DNA from: Pseudomonadota bacterium
GTDB taxonomy: Bacteria > Pseudomonadota > Alphaproteobacteria > Rhizobiales > Phreatobacteraceae
DNA: 64,000 nucleotides
Assembly: GCA_020161695.1 (NCBI GenBank)
Contig: JAIUOO010000012.1
Span: 79,682-143,681, forward strand
Direction: 5' to 3'
Position 1 is the stretch's first letter; each line of letters starts with the position of its first letter. This document shows, piece by piece, positions 38,364-48,172 of this stretch. The notes under the pieces are model-generated. The model did not search any database. It saw nothing but the letters and a program-made list of their open reading frames with translations, and was not told the origin of the DNA. The position numbers and the translations under genes are program-made.

Positions 38364-39124
38364 CGCATCGCCTCCGAGACAGCGGCACGGCCGAACAGGT
38401 GGCGCTGCGCCAGCAGCAGGGCCGCATTCCAGAGGAAACCGACAATGCCGATCCAGAGGAGATAGCCGAGCATCACGTCCGGCCGCAGCGCCTGCTGCGC
38501 CGTCATCATGGCGTGGCCGAGCCCCTGCGGGTTGATGGTGATCTCGACCGTCACGGCGACGATCAGGGCCGCGCCGGCCGCGAGCCGGAAGGCGACGAAG
38601 ATCTGCGGCAGGGCGGCCGGCAGGACGATCTTGGTGACGCGCGCGAAGGGCGACAGGCGCAATGCGCGGGCGACCTCCATGAGGCGCGGCTCGACGCCCC
38701 TGACCGCCGAGCGCGTCAGGATCAGCGTCGCGAAGAGGCAGGTCTTGGCGACGATCGAGAATTCCAGGGCATAGCCGAAGCCGAAAACCATCAGGCCGAT
38801 CGGCAGCAGCGCGACCGAAGGGATCGGCCGGATCGACTCGATGGACACTTCCAGCAGCCGGTCGAGCGGTGGCAGAAGGCCGGTCAGCACGCCGAGCAGC
38901 AGCCCGATCGACGATCCGATGCCAAGGCCGATGATCGCGCCGAGCAGGGTGTCGCGGGTCGCCAGCAGCACCGAGCCGTCGGCAAGGCCTTGCGCCAGCG
39001 CCATGACGGCAGCGGATGGCGGCGCCAGAGCGTCGCTGGCGATCGGGAAGGCCCTGAGCCAGATCTCGAAGGCCAGCACTGCCAGAGCCGGCAGGATGAG
39101 CCCTTTCAGCCGATCCGAGGACAT
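38360..39124 (-). CDS. ABC transporter permease (NitT/TauT type)
   Basis: A 254-residue permease paralogous to the next one, with about six helices and EAA-loop EVARALRLSPFARVTKIVLPAALP. The ATG at 39124 shares one base with the stop of the ATPase gene (TGATG), a sign of coupled translation; a GTG one codon earlier is less likely. The substrate is not told by sequence. Confidence 0.87.
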   Translation of the reverse strand: MSSDRLKGLILPALAVLAFEIWLRAFPIASDALAPPSAAVMALAQGLADGSVLLATRDTLLGAIIGLGIGSSIGLLLGVLTGLLPPLDRLLEVSIESIRPIPSVALLPIGLMVFGFGYALEFSIVAKTCLFATLILTRSAVRGVEPRLMEVARALRLSPFARVTKIVLPAALPQIFVAFRLAAGAALIVAVTVEITINPQGLGHAMMTAQQALRPDVMLGYLLWIGIVGFLWNAALLLAQRHLFGRAAVSEAMR

Positions 39125-39921
39125 CACCGGTGGCCCTCCGACTTCTCGATGAAGTCGAACAATTCGCGCCGCAGCCTGAGGAATTCGGGTTCCTCACGGG
39201 TGGCGAGCTGGCTGCGCGGCCGCGGCAGATGGACGTCGATCTCGATGCCGACACGACCGGGATGGGGCAACAGGCCGATGACGCGGTCGCCGAGATAGAT
39301 CGCCTCTTCGAGGTCATGGGTGACGAAGATGATGGTCGCGCCGGAATCGGCATGCAGGGCCAGCGTCTCGTCCTGAAGCGACTGGCGGGTCATGGCGTCC
39401 AGCGCGCCGAAGGGCTCGTCCATCAGAAGCGCCTGCGGCTCCTGTGCGAGGCAGCGGGCGATCTGAAGGCGCTGCTGCATGCCGCCGGACATTTCGGTGG
39501 GATATTTGTCAGCGTGGTCGGCGAGGCCGACCTTGGCGAGGCTGGCCTCGATCCGGCCCTTGCGCTCGGCGGCCGGTACTTTCGCGGCCTCCAGAGCGAG
39601 TGCCACGTTGCCGGTCGCGGTGCGCCAGGGCAGCAGGGCCCGGCCATAGTCCTGGAAGATGATGGCGACGTCCTGGCGCGGCATGGTCATCGGCGCGCCG
39701 TCGAACAGCACGGAACCCTGCGAGGGGCGATAGAGGCCCCCTGCAAGGCGCAGCAGCGTGGTCTTGCCGCAGCCGGAGGCGCCGACGATGCAGAGGATCT
39801 CGCCCTTGCGGACGGTGATCTCGATGCCGTTCAGGATCAGCTTGCCGCCGAGGGTGAGACCGACGTCGCGAAATTCGTAAAGCGACTGCCGGCCGGCGGA
39901 GTTCATTGCACTGTCGGTCAT
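39124..39921 (-). CDS. ABC transporter ATPase (NitT/TauT type)
   Basis: A 265-residue ATPase: Walker [11 protein letters not shown]-loop [13 protein letters not shown], signature MSGGMQQR, Walker [13 protein letters not shown] and switch histidine VTHDLEEA. The LPWR-type Q-loop and length fit the SsuB/TauB/NitD group that imports nitrate, sulfonates, taurine or related organic anions. Its ATG overlaps the GntR stop by 4 bp. Confidence 0.9.
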   Translation of the reverse strand: MTDSAMNSAGRQSLYEFRDVGLTLGGKLILNGIEITVRKGEILCIVGASGCGKTTLLRLAGGLYRPSQGSVLFDGAPMTMPRQDVAIIFQDYGRALLPWRTATGNVALALEAAKVPAAERKGRIEASLAKVGLADHADKYPTEMSGGMQQRLQIARCLAQEPQALLMDEPFGALDAMTRQSLQDETLALHADSGATIIFVTHDLEEAIYLGDRVIGLLPHPGRVGIEIDVHLPRPRSQLATREEPEFLRLRRELFDFIEKSEGHR

Positions 39922-40616
39922 GGCGTTCCCGTCTCGGGATAGACGTATTTGAGCGTCGAATGGATGTGGGCGATCAGTTCGGCGCGGGCCGCATCGAAGC
40001 CGCGCTCGAGCACGCGGTTTGCGAGTCGCTCGTGGGACGCGATGAACCGGTCGGGGTCGGAGAACTGCTTCATCATGATCCGCCGGTAGCGATAGGCCTG
40101 ATCGTAGAGATCGGAGATCGCCTGTCTCAGCCGCGCCGAACCGGCCGCGCCGATCAGCTCCGAGTGGAAGGTCTTGTGGAGTTCGTCGAACTCCTCCGTG
40201 CCTTCGCCGAAGGCCGCGCCGTGGCGGGCCACGTAGCGCTTCAGCCGGTGGAAGCTCGCGAGGATCGCAGCCTCCCAGCCATCCGCGCCGTTCTCGATGG
40301 ACAGCCGCAGCGCCTCGGTTTCAAGGACGCAGCGGATGTTGGTGATGTCGGCAAGGTCGCTCCGCTCCAGCGGCGCGACGCGGAAGCCGCGCTGGCCGAT
40401 GGCGATGATCAGATCGCGCGAGGCCAGCCGCGACAGAGCTTCCCGCACGGGCGTCGCCCCGATGCCGTAGCGCTGCACGAGACCGACGACACCGAGCCGT
40501 GACCCCGGTTGCAGCGATCCAGCGAGAATGTCCCGCTGGATCATCGCGATGGCCCGGTCGGTCAGCGTGTCCTGGACCGGTGCGGGATTGGGGGCTGCGG
40601 CGAGCGAACGCGCCAT
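39918..40616 (-). CDS. GntR-family regulator, FadR/FCD subgroup
   Basis: A 232-residue regulator: N-terminal winged helix-turn-helix (about 18-82, with [27 protein letters not shown] core) and an all-helical FCD ligand-binding domain (about 95-222) with metal-site-like E/D and H residues. It is the second gene of the importer operon, between the binding protein and the ATPase. It probably senses the imported compound or its product and controls its own operon and perhaps the divergent FAH-family gene. Confidence 0.88.
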   Translation of the reverse strand: MARSLAAAPNPAPVQDTLTDRAIAMIQRDILAGSLQPGSRLGVVGLVQRYGIGATPVREALSRLASRDLIIAIGQRGFRVAPLERSDLADITNIRCVLETEALRLSIENGADGWEAAILASFHRLKRYVARHGAAFGEGTEEFDELHKTFHSELIGAAGSARLRQAISDLYDQAYRYRRIMMKQFSDPDRFIASHERLANRVLERGFDAARAELIAHIHSTLKYVYPETGTP

Positions 40617-40626
40617 AAGCGGCCTC

Positions 40627-41559
40627 TCAGGGAAGGATGAGGGTCTCGGGATTCGGCGTGCCCTGGAGCAGCTTCTGCTGCTTCATGACCTCGATCCACC
40701 AGCGCAGGTCGTTGGCGACCAGGGCCGGCTGCTGCCGGCTGCGCGGGACGGAGCGGACCAGCTCGATCTGCTGCTTGGTGAAATTGGCGATCGACTGGGT
40801 GGCCTTCGCGTCATCGGTATTGGCGATCTCGGCCGCCTCGCGGATCGCGGCGCGGAAGGCCGCGACGGCCTGCGGGTTCTGCGCAGCCCAGGCGCGGGCC
40901 GCCGCGTAGAAGATGATCGGGTCGGTGCGGTTGAGCTCGGCGACATAGCGCGCGCCGACCGTGCCGACGCCGGCCTGAACCATGCGGGCGACCGTCGGTT
41001 CGCCGGCCAGCACCACGTCCACTGCCTGCGAGCGCACGACGTCCGCCATGGTCGGGAAGCTGACCTCGACGAAATTGACGCGGGCGGGATCGACGCCGCC
41101 TTCCATCAGCCACTTGACGAAGAGCACGTGCAGATAGGCGCCGAAGCCCGGAGCGCCGACCTTCCGCCCGACGAAATCGGCGGGCTTGGACAGCGTCAGG
41201 CCGTTGCGGACGAAGGCCGCGACGACCGGATTGGTCACCGGCGACATGACCGAGGCGCCGGCCACCGCCACGATGGGCAGGCCGCCGTCCGCCGCCTGAA
41301 GGAAGACGCTCGAGGTCGGGCCGCCGATCTGGATCGAGTTCGACAGCAGCGCCGCCGGGATGTTCGAGTTGATGCCGATCAGCACCATCTCGGCCTCGAT
41401 GCCGTGACGGCGGAAGATGCCCTGGTCGACGGCGATCATCGCCGAGGAGCAATCGCTCGTCGCCGTGCAGCCGATCTTGATGCGGTGCTGGGCGCTGGCG
41501 GCGCCCTGCGCCATCAGCAGCGCGGCGGATGCCGCGAGAAAGAGTGCGAGCTTCTTCAT
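40627..41559 (-). CDS. ABC transporter substrate-binding protein (NitT/TauT type)
   Basis: A 310-residue protein with a signal peptide (KKLALFLAASAALLMAQGAASA) and an SsuA/NMT1-like periplasmic binding fold. Segments such as VDQGIFRRHGIEAEMVLIG and KPADFVGRKVGAPGFGAYLHVL are typical of the family. Two cysteines (C31, C37 region, GCTATSDC) may form a disulfide. A GGGAGG site supports the ATG. It is the first gene of the operon and is divergent from the FAH-family gene. Confidence 0.88.
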   Translation of the reverse strand: MKKLALFLAASAALLMAQGAASAQHRIKIGCTATSDCSSAMIAVDQGIFRRHGIEAEMVLIGINSNIPAALLSNSIQIGGPTSSVFLQAADGGLPIVAVAGASVMSPVTNPVVAAFVRNGLTLSKPADFVGRKVGAPGFGAYLHVLFVKWLMEGGVDPARVNFVEVSFPTMADVVRSQAVDVVLAGEPTVARMVQAGVGTVGARYVAELNRTDPIIFYAAARAWAAQNPQAVAAFRAAIREAAEIANTDDAKATQSIANFTKQQIELVRSVPRSRQQPALVANDLRWWIEVMKQQKLLQGTPNPETLILP

Positions 41560-41640
41560 GTTGACCTCCCGAGTGCGGTTGTTGACTTCAGTGTTTTATC
41601 GATATTTCATCCTTATATATTTTCTCAAGGGGAGCAAGCC
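41560..41640. promoter_or_regulatory. Divergent promoter region between the importer operon and the FAH-family gene
   Basis: An 81-bp AT-rich stretch in a GC-rich setting. It contains TTGACT at 41582-41587, a TATCGATA palindrome at 41597-41604 and an AT run TTATATATTTT at 41613-41623. Both genes must be driven from here. The palindrome is a candidate GntR site, but I cannot place a convincing -35/-10 pair at proper spacing. Confidence 0.5.
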
Positions 41641-42630
41641 GTGAAACTGGCGACCATCGTCCACCAGAATGCAGAGAAGGTTGCCATCGTGCTGGGCGAT
41701 GGCGCTGAATTTTTTGACGTCGCCGCCGCGGCACGCCGCAGCGGGCAGGGCGCAGGGCACTTCGGCTCGATGCTCGACCTCATCGACGGCGGCGATCGCG
41801 CGCTGGACGCGGCGCGCGGCCTGATCGATGCGCGAGGCGGCGAGGCCGACCTCCGCTATGGCGCAGGCGACGTCGCCCTGCTCGCGCCGCTGCCGCTGCC
41901 CCGCCAGATGCGCGACGGCATGTCCTTCCCGCAGCACATCCTGCAGAGCCCCAAGGGCAGTGCGAAGATGGCGGCACGCGCGCGCGGCGACATGGCGGAG
42001 CTGAAGCGCCTCGAGGCGGAGCCGCTCGGCGAACTGCCGGAGGTCTACCGGCAGGTGCCGATCTACTACATCACCAACCGCTTCACGGTGGGCGCGCCGG
42101 GCTCGACGGTGAACTGGCCGAAATACAGCAAGGTGATGGATTACGAGCTGGAGCTCGGCTGCATCACCAAGGGCAAGGGCGCCGACATTTCCGCCGCCAG
42201 GGCCAAGGACCACATTTTCGGCTTCACGATCTTCAACGACTTCTCGGCGCGCGACGCGCAGCGCATCGAGATGGCCGGGCGACTCGGACCGGCCAAGGGC
42301 AAGAGCTTCAACAACAGCAACGTGCTGGGACCGTGGATCGTCACCTATGACGAGATCGGCGATCCCTATTCGCTCCGCATGCAGGCGCGGATCAACGGCG
42401 AGACGGTCTGCGACAATGTCAGCAAGGGCATGCTGTTCTCGTTCGAGCAGATCATCGCGCACATGTCGCAGGACGAGACGATCATGCCCGGCGAGTTCAT
42501 CGGGTCCGGAACGGTCGGCAACGGCTGCGGGCTGGAGAACGGCCGCCTGCTGAGCGACGGCGACCGGATCGAGCTCGAGATCGAGAAGATCGGTGTGCTG
42601 GCGAACTCGGTCCGGGTCCAGAAGGCCTGA
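41641..42630 (+). CDS. Fumarylacetoacetate hydrolase (FAH) family protein
   Basis: A 329-residue protein starting at GTG with AAGGGGAG upstream. The C-terminal FAH domain (about 120-325) shows the metal-binding region around YELELGCITKGKGADI, the FNDFSARD motif and SGTVGNGCGLENG near the end. Family members are hydrolases, decarboxylases, hydratases or isomerases of 2-oxo or acylpyruvate-type compounds. With the divergent importer and GntR it suggests uptake and breakdown of an organic acid. The exact reaction is not told. Confidence 0.88.
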   Translation: MKLATIVHQNAEKVAIVLGDGAEFFDVAAAARRSGQGAGHFGSMLDLIDGGDRALDAARGLIDARGGEADLRYGAGDVALLAPLPLPRQMRDGMSFPQHILQSPKGSAKMAARARGDMAELKRLEAEPLGELPEVYRQVPIYYITNRFTVGAPGSTVNWPKYSKVMDYELELGCITKGKGADISAARAKDHIFGFTIFNDFSARDAQRIEMAGRLGPAKGKSFNNSNVLGPWIVTYDEIGDPYSLRMQARINGETVCDNVSKGMLFSFEQIIAHMSQDETIMPGEFIGSGTVGNGCGLENGRLLSDGDRIELEIEKIGVLANSVRVQKA

Positions 42631-42644
42631 CCTGCCCTGGACGA

Positions 42645-42673
42645 GAACGGCGGCGGAGGTTCCGCCGCCGTTC
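42645..42673. terminator. Strong hairpin between convergent FAH-family and cyclase genes
   Basis: A perfect 13-bp stem: GAACGGCGGCGGA (42645-42657) and TCCGCCGCCGTTC (42661-42673), loop GGT. It lies 14 bp past the FAH-family stop and 18 bp past the cyclase stop, so it can terminate both transcripts. No T tract follows. Confidence 0.75.
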
Positions 42674-42690
42674 CCTTGCCGTCAACCCAG

Positions 42691-43464
42691 TCAGTCGATG
42701 ATCGCGACGGCGCGGGTCCAGCCGGCAGAGGCCCGCTCGATCTTCACGGGGAAGCAGGCCACCATGAACCCGGTGGACGGCAGCTGCTCCAGATTGTGCA
42801 GCTTCTCGATGTGCGAATAGCCTATGTGGCGGCCGGCTTTGTGGCCCTCCCAGATGAGGCTGGCATCACCCGTCTCGGCATATTTCCTGGCGGTGTGGAC
42901 GAAGGGCGCGTCCCAGCTCCAGCCGTCCGTGCCGGTGACCCTGACGCCGCGCTCGAGCAGGTACATGGTCGCCTCGTAGCCCATGCCGCAACCCGAGGCG
43001 ACATAGTCGGCCTGGCCGAACTTCTTGCCGGCGCTGGTGTTGACCACCACGATGTTGAGCGGCTTCAGCTCGTGGCCGATCCGCTTCAGTTCAGCCTCGA
43101 CCTCCGCGGCGCTGACCACGTGGCCGTCGGGAAGGTGGCGGAAGTCGAGCTTCACCGCCGGCTGGAAGCACCATTCGAGCGGCACCTCGTCGATGGTCCA
43201 CGACCGCTCGCCGCGATTCATCGTGGGGTGATAGTGCCAGGGCGCGTCGAGATGGGTGCCGTTATGGGTGGACAGCGTGACACGCTCGACCGCCCAGGCC
43301 TGGCCGTCCGGCAGATCCTCCGGCTTCATGCCCGGGAAGTTCGAGAGCATCCGGGCCATGCCCGCCTGATGGTCGATGTACTCGATGGTGGGATGGCCGC
43401 CCGGCGGATCGGCCGGCACGTCGTTCTGCAGGGGAATCGAGATGTCGATGATTTGGCGGCTCAA
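42691..43464 (-). CDS. Cyclase-family metal-dependent hydrolase (kynurenine-formamidase-like)
   Basis: A 257-residue protein with the family metal motif HxGTHxDAPxH, here HNGTHLDAPWHYH. It belongs to the cyclase fold that includes bacterial kynurenine formamidase and isatin hydrolase. A TTG start at 43464 is chosen because GGAGG lies 9 nt upstream, whereas a GTG at 43497 would place that ribosome site inside the gene. Its upstream region carries the first TetR-type operator, so it may be co-regulated with the import-degradation cluster. The substrate is unknown. Confidence 0.85.
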   Translation of the reverse strand: MSRQIIDISIPLQNDVPADPPGGHPTIEYIDHQAGMARMLSNFPGMKPEDLPDGQAWAVERVTLSTHNGTHLDAPWHYHPTMNRGERSWTIDEVPLEWCFQPAVKLDFRHLPDGHVVSAAEVEAELKRIGHELKPLNIVVVNTSAGKKFGQADYVASGCGMGYEATMYLLERGVRVTGTDGWSWDAPFVHTARKYAETGDASLIWEGHKAGRHIGYSHIEKLHNLEQLPSTGFMVACFPVKIERASAGWTRAVAIID

Positions 43465-43539
43465 CGCTTGTTTCCTCCGAATGCCGTGGAGCTTCACGCG
43501 GGCTCCGGTGGCGAAGGGTCGGAGGCTGTTCGTTCAAAG

Positions 43540-43555
43540 TCAAACGCGTGTTTGA
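43540..43555. promoter_or_regulatory. Candidate TetR operator, site 1
   Basis: TCAAACGCGTGTTTGA, with 6-bp arms TCAAAC and GTTTGA. It lies in the 190-bp region between the cyclase-family gene and the TetR gene and matches site 2 at 44489-44504 in layout (YCAAAC-NNGN-NTTTGR). It overlaps a TTGACT element (43543-43538) on the minus strand that could be the -35 box of the cyclase-family gene. Confidence 0.6.
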
Positions 43556-43654
43556 AACACCTGTTGGCCGATGAGCGGGCGGCGGGTCGCTGCGTTATTG
43601 TGCTGACGGGTCTCGTGATGACAGATTGCGGAAGGCCATCACATCCGGACGGAC

Positions 43655-44341
43655 ATGCCCGCCAGACCAGCACCTGCCAACGATACCGACGCGGCGTCGC
43701 GGATGCTGCAGGCGGCGGCCGGCCTCTATGCGGAGAAAGGGATCGGCAAGGTCTCGCTGCGCGAACTCACGGCGAGAGCCGGGGTCAATCTCGCCGCGGT
43801 CAGCTATCATTTCGGCTCGAAGGACGGTCTGGCCGAGGCCGTCTTCGAGACGCTGTCCCGCCGGGTCAACGGCAAGCGCATAGCCGACCTCGACGCCTAC
43901 CTGGCCGGGCTCGGCACCCGCCGCCCCGCGCTCGATGAGGTCCTGTCGCTCTTCGTCGCGCCCTATCTGGAGACCGGCAACGAGCAGCAGGGCGTTCTTC
44001 TCGCGCGCTTCATCGTCCAGCACCGGCTTGAGCCCTCGGCGCTGACGCGGAAGGTCATCCGCAAGCATTTCGACCCCATGGCCAAGCGCTTCATCGCGGC
44101 GCTGGCGCTGGCCTGTCCGCATCTCGAGGTCAGGGACATATCCTGGCGATACCTGTTCACGGTCAGTGCCGTGGTGCTGACGCTGACCGACACGACCAAG
44201 AACAACAGGATCGCCCGCCTGTCCGGCGGCAAGGCCGACACGTCGCGGACCGACGAGCTGCGCGTCGCGCTGCTGGACTTCCTGCGCGGCGGGATCTGGG
44301 GCGACGCGCCGAGCGCGAACGGGAGCCGGCGGCGGCGCTGA
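43655..44341 (+). CDS. TetR/AcrR-family regulator
   Basis: A 228-residue regulator: an N-terminal TetR helix-turn-helix (about 15-62, with SLRELTARAGVNLAAVSYHFGSKDGL) and a larger ligand-binding domain (about 80-220) with a long C-terminal helix set like the CecR/YbiH-type TetR_C. It is divergent from the cyclase-family gene and directly upstream of the binding-protein gene of the importer-catabolic cluster. Two matching inverted repeats flank it, so it is the likely repressor of that cluster, with a CoA thioester or the free acid as inducer. That role is inference. Confidence 0.85.
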   Translation: MPARPAPANDTDAASRMLQAAAGLYAEKGIGKVSLRELTARAGVNLAAVSYHFGSKDGLAEAVFETLSRRVNGKRIADLDAYLAGLGTRRPALDEVLSLFVAPYLETGNEQQGVLLARFIVQHRLEPSALTRKVIRKHFDPMAKRFIAALALACPHLEVRDISWRYLFTVSAVVLTLTDTTKNNRIARLSGGKADTSRTDELRVALLDFLRGGIWGDAPSANGSRRRR

Positions 44342-44370
44342 CCGGGTGCCAGCGCCGACTTGGCAGCGCC

Positions 44371-44383
44371 GGGGGGGGGGGGG
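44371..44383 (+). repeat. G13 homopolymer tract
   Basis: Thirteen consecutive G residues, 30 bp after the TetR stop and 136 bp before the next start codon. Such a tract is prone to slippage and sequencing error. Lying upstream of the promoter, it could vary spacing without disrupting a gene. Confidence 0.8.
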
Positions 44384-44457
44384 CGGGTCGCGTAGGAGCG
44401 GCCCCCACGGGTGATATGCCGAAGGTCTATCAGCCATCCGATGGGTTCGGCCGGCCA

Positions 44458-44488
44458 TTGACAAGCGGAGCGCTCTGAAGCCTTTTTG
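44458..44488 (+). promoter_or_regulatory. Candidate promoter for the import-degradation cluster
   Basis: A consensus -35 hexamer TTGACA at 44458-44463 is followed after 19 bp by TTTTTG (44483-44488) in the -10 region. The second operator begins at the next base (44489), where a repressor would block RNA polymerase. The -10 match is weak. Confidence 0.5.
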
Positions 44489-44504
44489 CCAAACAAGCAT
44501 TTGG
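44489..44504. promoter_or_regulatory. Candidate TetR operator, site 2
   Basis: CCAAACAAGCATTTGG, inverted repeat with CCAAA and TTTGG arms. It shares the 16-bp layout with site 1, including the central G. It lies directly after the candidate -10 region and immediately before the AGGAGG ribosome site of the binding-protein gene, a classical repressor position. Confidence 0.6.
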
Positions 44505-44518
44505 TAGGAGGAAATGCC

Positions 44519-45700
44519 ATGAGCAGTTTCGCAAAGAGACTGGCGATCGTCGGGGGGCTTGCAGTCGCCTTGATGGCGGCGGAGAGCCGCGCACAGGATG
44601 TGAAGGTTGGATTGCTTTATGACGCCACCGGCCCGGTGGCGTCGCAGAGCGTGCCTTATGCACGGGGCATCCAGGCCGCGGTGCGGGCGATCAATTCGGC
44701 TGGCGGCATCGGCGGCAAGCAGATCACTCTGCTGGCCGAGGATTACGGCTATCAGATCCCCCGCGCGCTCGCGGCCTACCGGAAGATGAAGAGCGCGGGC
44801 GTCATCGCGATCCAGGGCTTCGGCAGCGGTGACACCGAGGCGCTGATGGACACCGTGGCGCGCGACCGCATGCCGTGGTTCTCGGCGTCCTATTCGGCGC
44901 ATCTCGCCGACCCGCGGCGGGCGCCCTACAACTACTTCGTCGGCGCGGACTATTCGGCGCAGGCCCGTGCCGGCCTGAAGCATATCGCCGATAGCTGGAC
45001 GGACACGACGCGCCGCCCCCGACTGGCCATCGTCTACATGGACAACGCTTTCGGAAAGAGCGTCCTGCCCGCCATCCAGAGCTATGCCGACGAGCTGAAG
45101 ATCGAGATCGTCGGCCGCGAGGTGGTCAATCCCGGCGCGATTGATGCGGTTGCCCCGATCACCCGACTGAAGGATCAGAAGCCGGACTTCATCTGGCTGC
45201 AGCAGATCGCCTCGACCGTTGCCGTCATCATCCGCGATGCTCACAAGAGCGGTCTGACCGCGAAGTTCTATGGTGGCGTGTGGACCTATGATCCCAACCT
45301 CATCGATCTGGCCGGCCCCGGCATCGAGGGTATGGTCACTGTCCAGCTTGCCGCGCTGACGGCGCGCGGGCTGCCGGTGGCGACCGTCATGGCGGCGGCT
45401 GCCGATAATCCCGCGCAGCTTGACGACCCGAATTTCGTGCGTGGCTGGGCGTCGATGATGGCGCTGGCAGCCGCGATGAAGGTCGCGGATCGTGCGGGCA
45501 ACCTCACGGGGCAGGGCATCAAGACGGCCCTCGATTCCGGCGCGCCGATCGATGTCGATGGGCTGATGGAGCCGGTGGCGTTTACCGCGACGGATCACCG
45601 GTCGAGCGACGTGGCCCTGCTGTATCGCATCGAGTCCAAGAAGCCCGTCCCGCTTGGCATGGTCAGGCTTGAGCGCCGCCCGTCCTGGCTCGGCAACTAG
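44519..45700 (+). CDS. Branched-chain-type (HAAT) ABC substrate-binding protein
   Basis: A 393-residue protein with a signal peptide (AIVGGLAVALMAAESRAQ) and the type-I periplasmic binding fold of LivK relatives. The start VKVGLLYDATGPVASQSVPYARG-like region and IVYMDNAFGKSVLPAI are typical. A strong AGGAGG precedes the ATG. This protein presents the substrate to the LivH/LivM channel encoded 11 kb downstream. LivK-like proteins of this type often bind aromatic or branched organic acids rather than amino acids. It is the first gene of the cluster. Confidence 0.88.
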   Translation: MSSFAKRLAIVGGLAVALMAAESRAQDVKVGLLYDATGPVASQSVPYARGIQAAVRAINSAGGIGGKQITLLAEDYGYQIPRALAAYRKMKSAGVIAIQGFGSGDTEALMDTVARDRMPWFSASYSAHLADPRRAPYNYFVGADYSAQARAGLKHIADSWTDTTRRPRLAIVYMDNAFGKSVLPAIQSYADELKIEIVGREVVNPGAIDAVAPITRLKDQKPDFIWLQQIASTVAVIIRDAHKSGLTAKFYGGVWTYDPNLIDLAGPGIEGMVTVQLAALTARGLPVATVMAAAADNPAQLDDPNFVRGWASMMALAAAMKVADRAGNLTGQGIKTALDSGAPIDVDGLMEPVAFTATDHRSSDVALLYRIESKKPVPLGMVRLERRPSWLGN

Positions 45701-45724
45701 GTTCCTCGCCGCAGCCCTCAGACC

Positions 45725-45749
45725 GGCGGCCGGCAGACAGCCGGCCGCC
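45725..45749 (+). promoter_or_regulatory. Intercistronic hairpin after the binding-protein gene
   Basis: GGCGGCCGGC (45725-45734) and GCCGGCCGCC (45740-45749) form a perfect 10-bp stem with an AGACA loop, in the 78-bp gap before the carboxylase gene. No T tract follows. Such stems after binding-protein genes usually protect the upstream mRNA, giving more binding protein than downstream products. Confidence 0.55.
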
Positions 45750-45778
45750 AGCCAGACCCTTGGTTTCAGGCCCAGATC

Positions 45779-47380
<1,602 letters not shown>

Positions 47381-47389
47381 TCGACCACC

Positions 47390-48172
47390 ATGTACGACAA
47401 TCTCACCATCGAAACCGATGCGCGGGGCGTCGCCCGCATCACGCTGAACAGGCCCCGGAACGGCAACGCGCTGAATGACGGCCTCATCGGTGAACTGAAC
47501 GCGGCATTTCTGCAGTGCGACCGCATGGCCGAAGTGCGGCTCGTGGTCCTGACCGGTGCCGGCAAGATGTTCTGCTCGGGCGGCGACCTCGCATGGATGC
47601 TCGCCATCAACGAGGCCTCCCGAAGCGAGCGGGTCGCCAGCAGCCGTGCCCTCGCGGACATGCTGCAGGCGGCGAACGGCATCGGCAAACCGGTCATTGC
47701 GCGCGTCAACGGCGCGGCCTTCGGCGGAGGTGTCGGTCTCGTGTCGATCGCAGACAGCGTGGTCGCGGCGGAGAGCGCCCGTTTCGCGCTGAGCGAGGTC
47801 AGGCTCGGGCTGGTGCCCGCCAATATCGCTCCCCATGTCGTGCGGCGCATCGGCGCGGCGAATGCGCGCCGCTTCGCGCTGTCCGGCCGGCAATTCTCCA
47901 GCACCGAGGCACGTGCGCTGGGCCTCGTTCACGAGGTCGTCTCCGATGACGCGCTCGACGCCGGCGTCGAACGCGAGATCGCGGCCTTCCTGGAAGCCGC
48001 TCCGGAGGCGATCAGGATTACAAAGTCGCTGATTTCCTACGTCGACAGCCACGCCGACCACGACAACATCCCCTACACGGCGGACCGGCTGGCCGACGCG
48101 TGGGAAACCGAATGCGGACGCGAGGGCATCCGCACCTTCCTGAACAAGACGGTGCCGTCATGGCGCGCCTGA
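47390..48172 (+). CDS. Enoyl-CoA hydratase/isomerase family, methylglutaconyl-CoA hydratase-like
   Basis: A 260-residue crotonase. The oxyanion-hole region is NGAAFGGGVGLVSIAD and the catalytic Glu is in ALSEVRLGLVPANIAP. The SEVRLGL-x-PA form followed by RRIGAANARRFAL is typical of LiuC/AtuE-type hydratases. Placed between carboxylase beta and alpha genes, it should hydrate the carboxylated enoyl-CoA (methylglutaconyl-CoA or an isoprenologue) to the 3-hydroxy-3-methylglutaryl-type product. The alpha gene overlaps its end by 13 bp. Confidence 0.88.
   Translation: MYDNLTIETDARGVARITLNRPRNGNALNDGLIGELNAAFLQCDRMAEVRLVVLTGAGKMFCSGGDLAWMLAINEASRSERVASSRALADMLQAANGIGKPVIARVNGAAFGGGVGLVSIADSVVAAESARFALSEVRLGLVPANIAPHVVRRIGAANARRFALSGRQFSSTEARALGLVHEVVSDDALDAGVEREIAAFLEAAPEAIRITKSLISYVDSHADHDNIPYTADRLADAWETECGREGIRTFLNKTVPSWRA

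Noticed and set aside
41582..41623. TTGACT plus AT-rich run as a defined promoter for the FAH-family gene
   Set aside because: Spacings from TTGACT to possible -10 boxes are 13 or at least 25 bp, none near 17. The region must contain promoters but I cannot assign elements.
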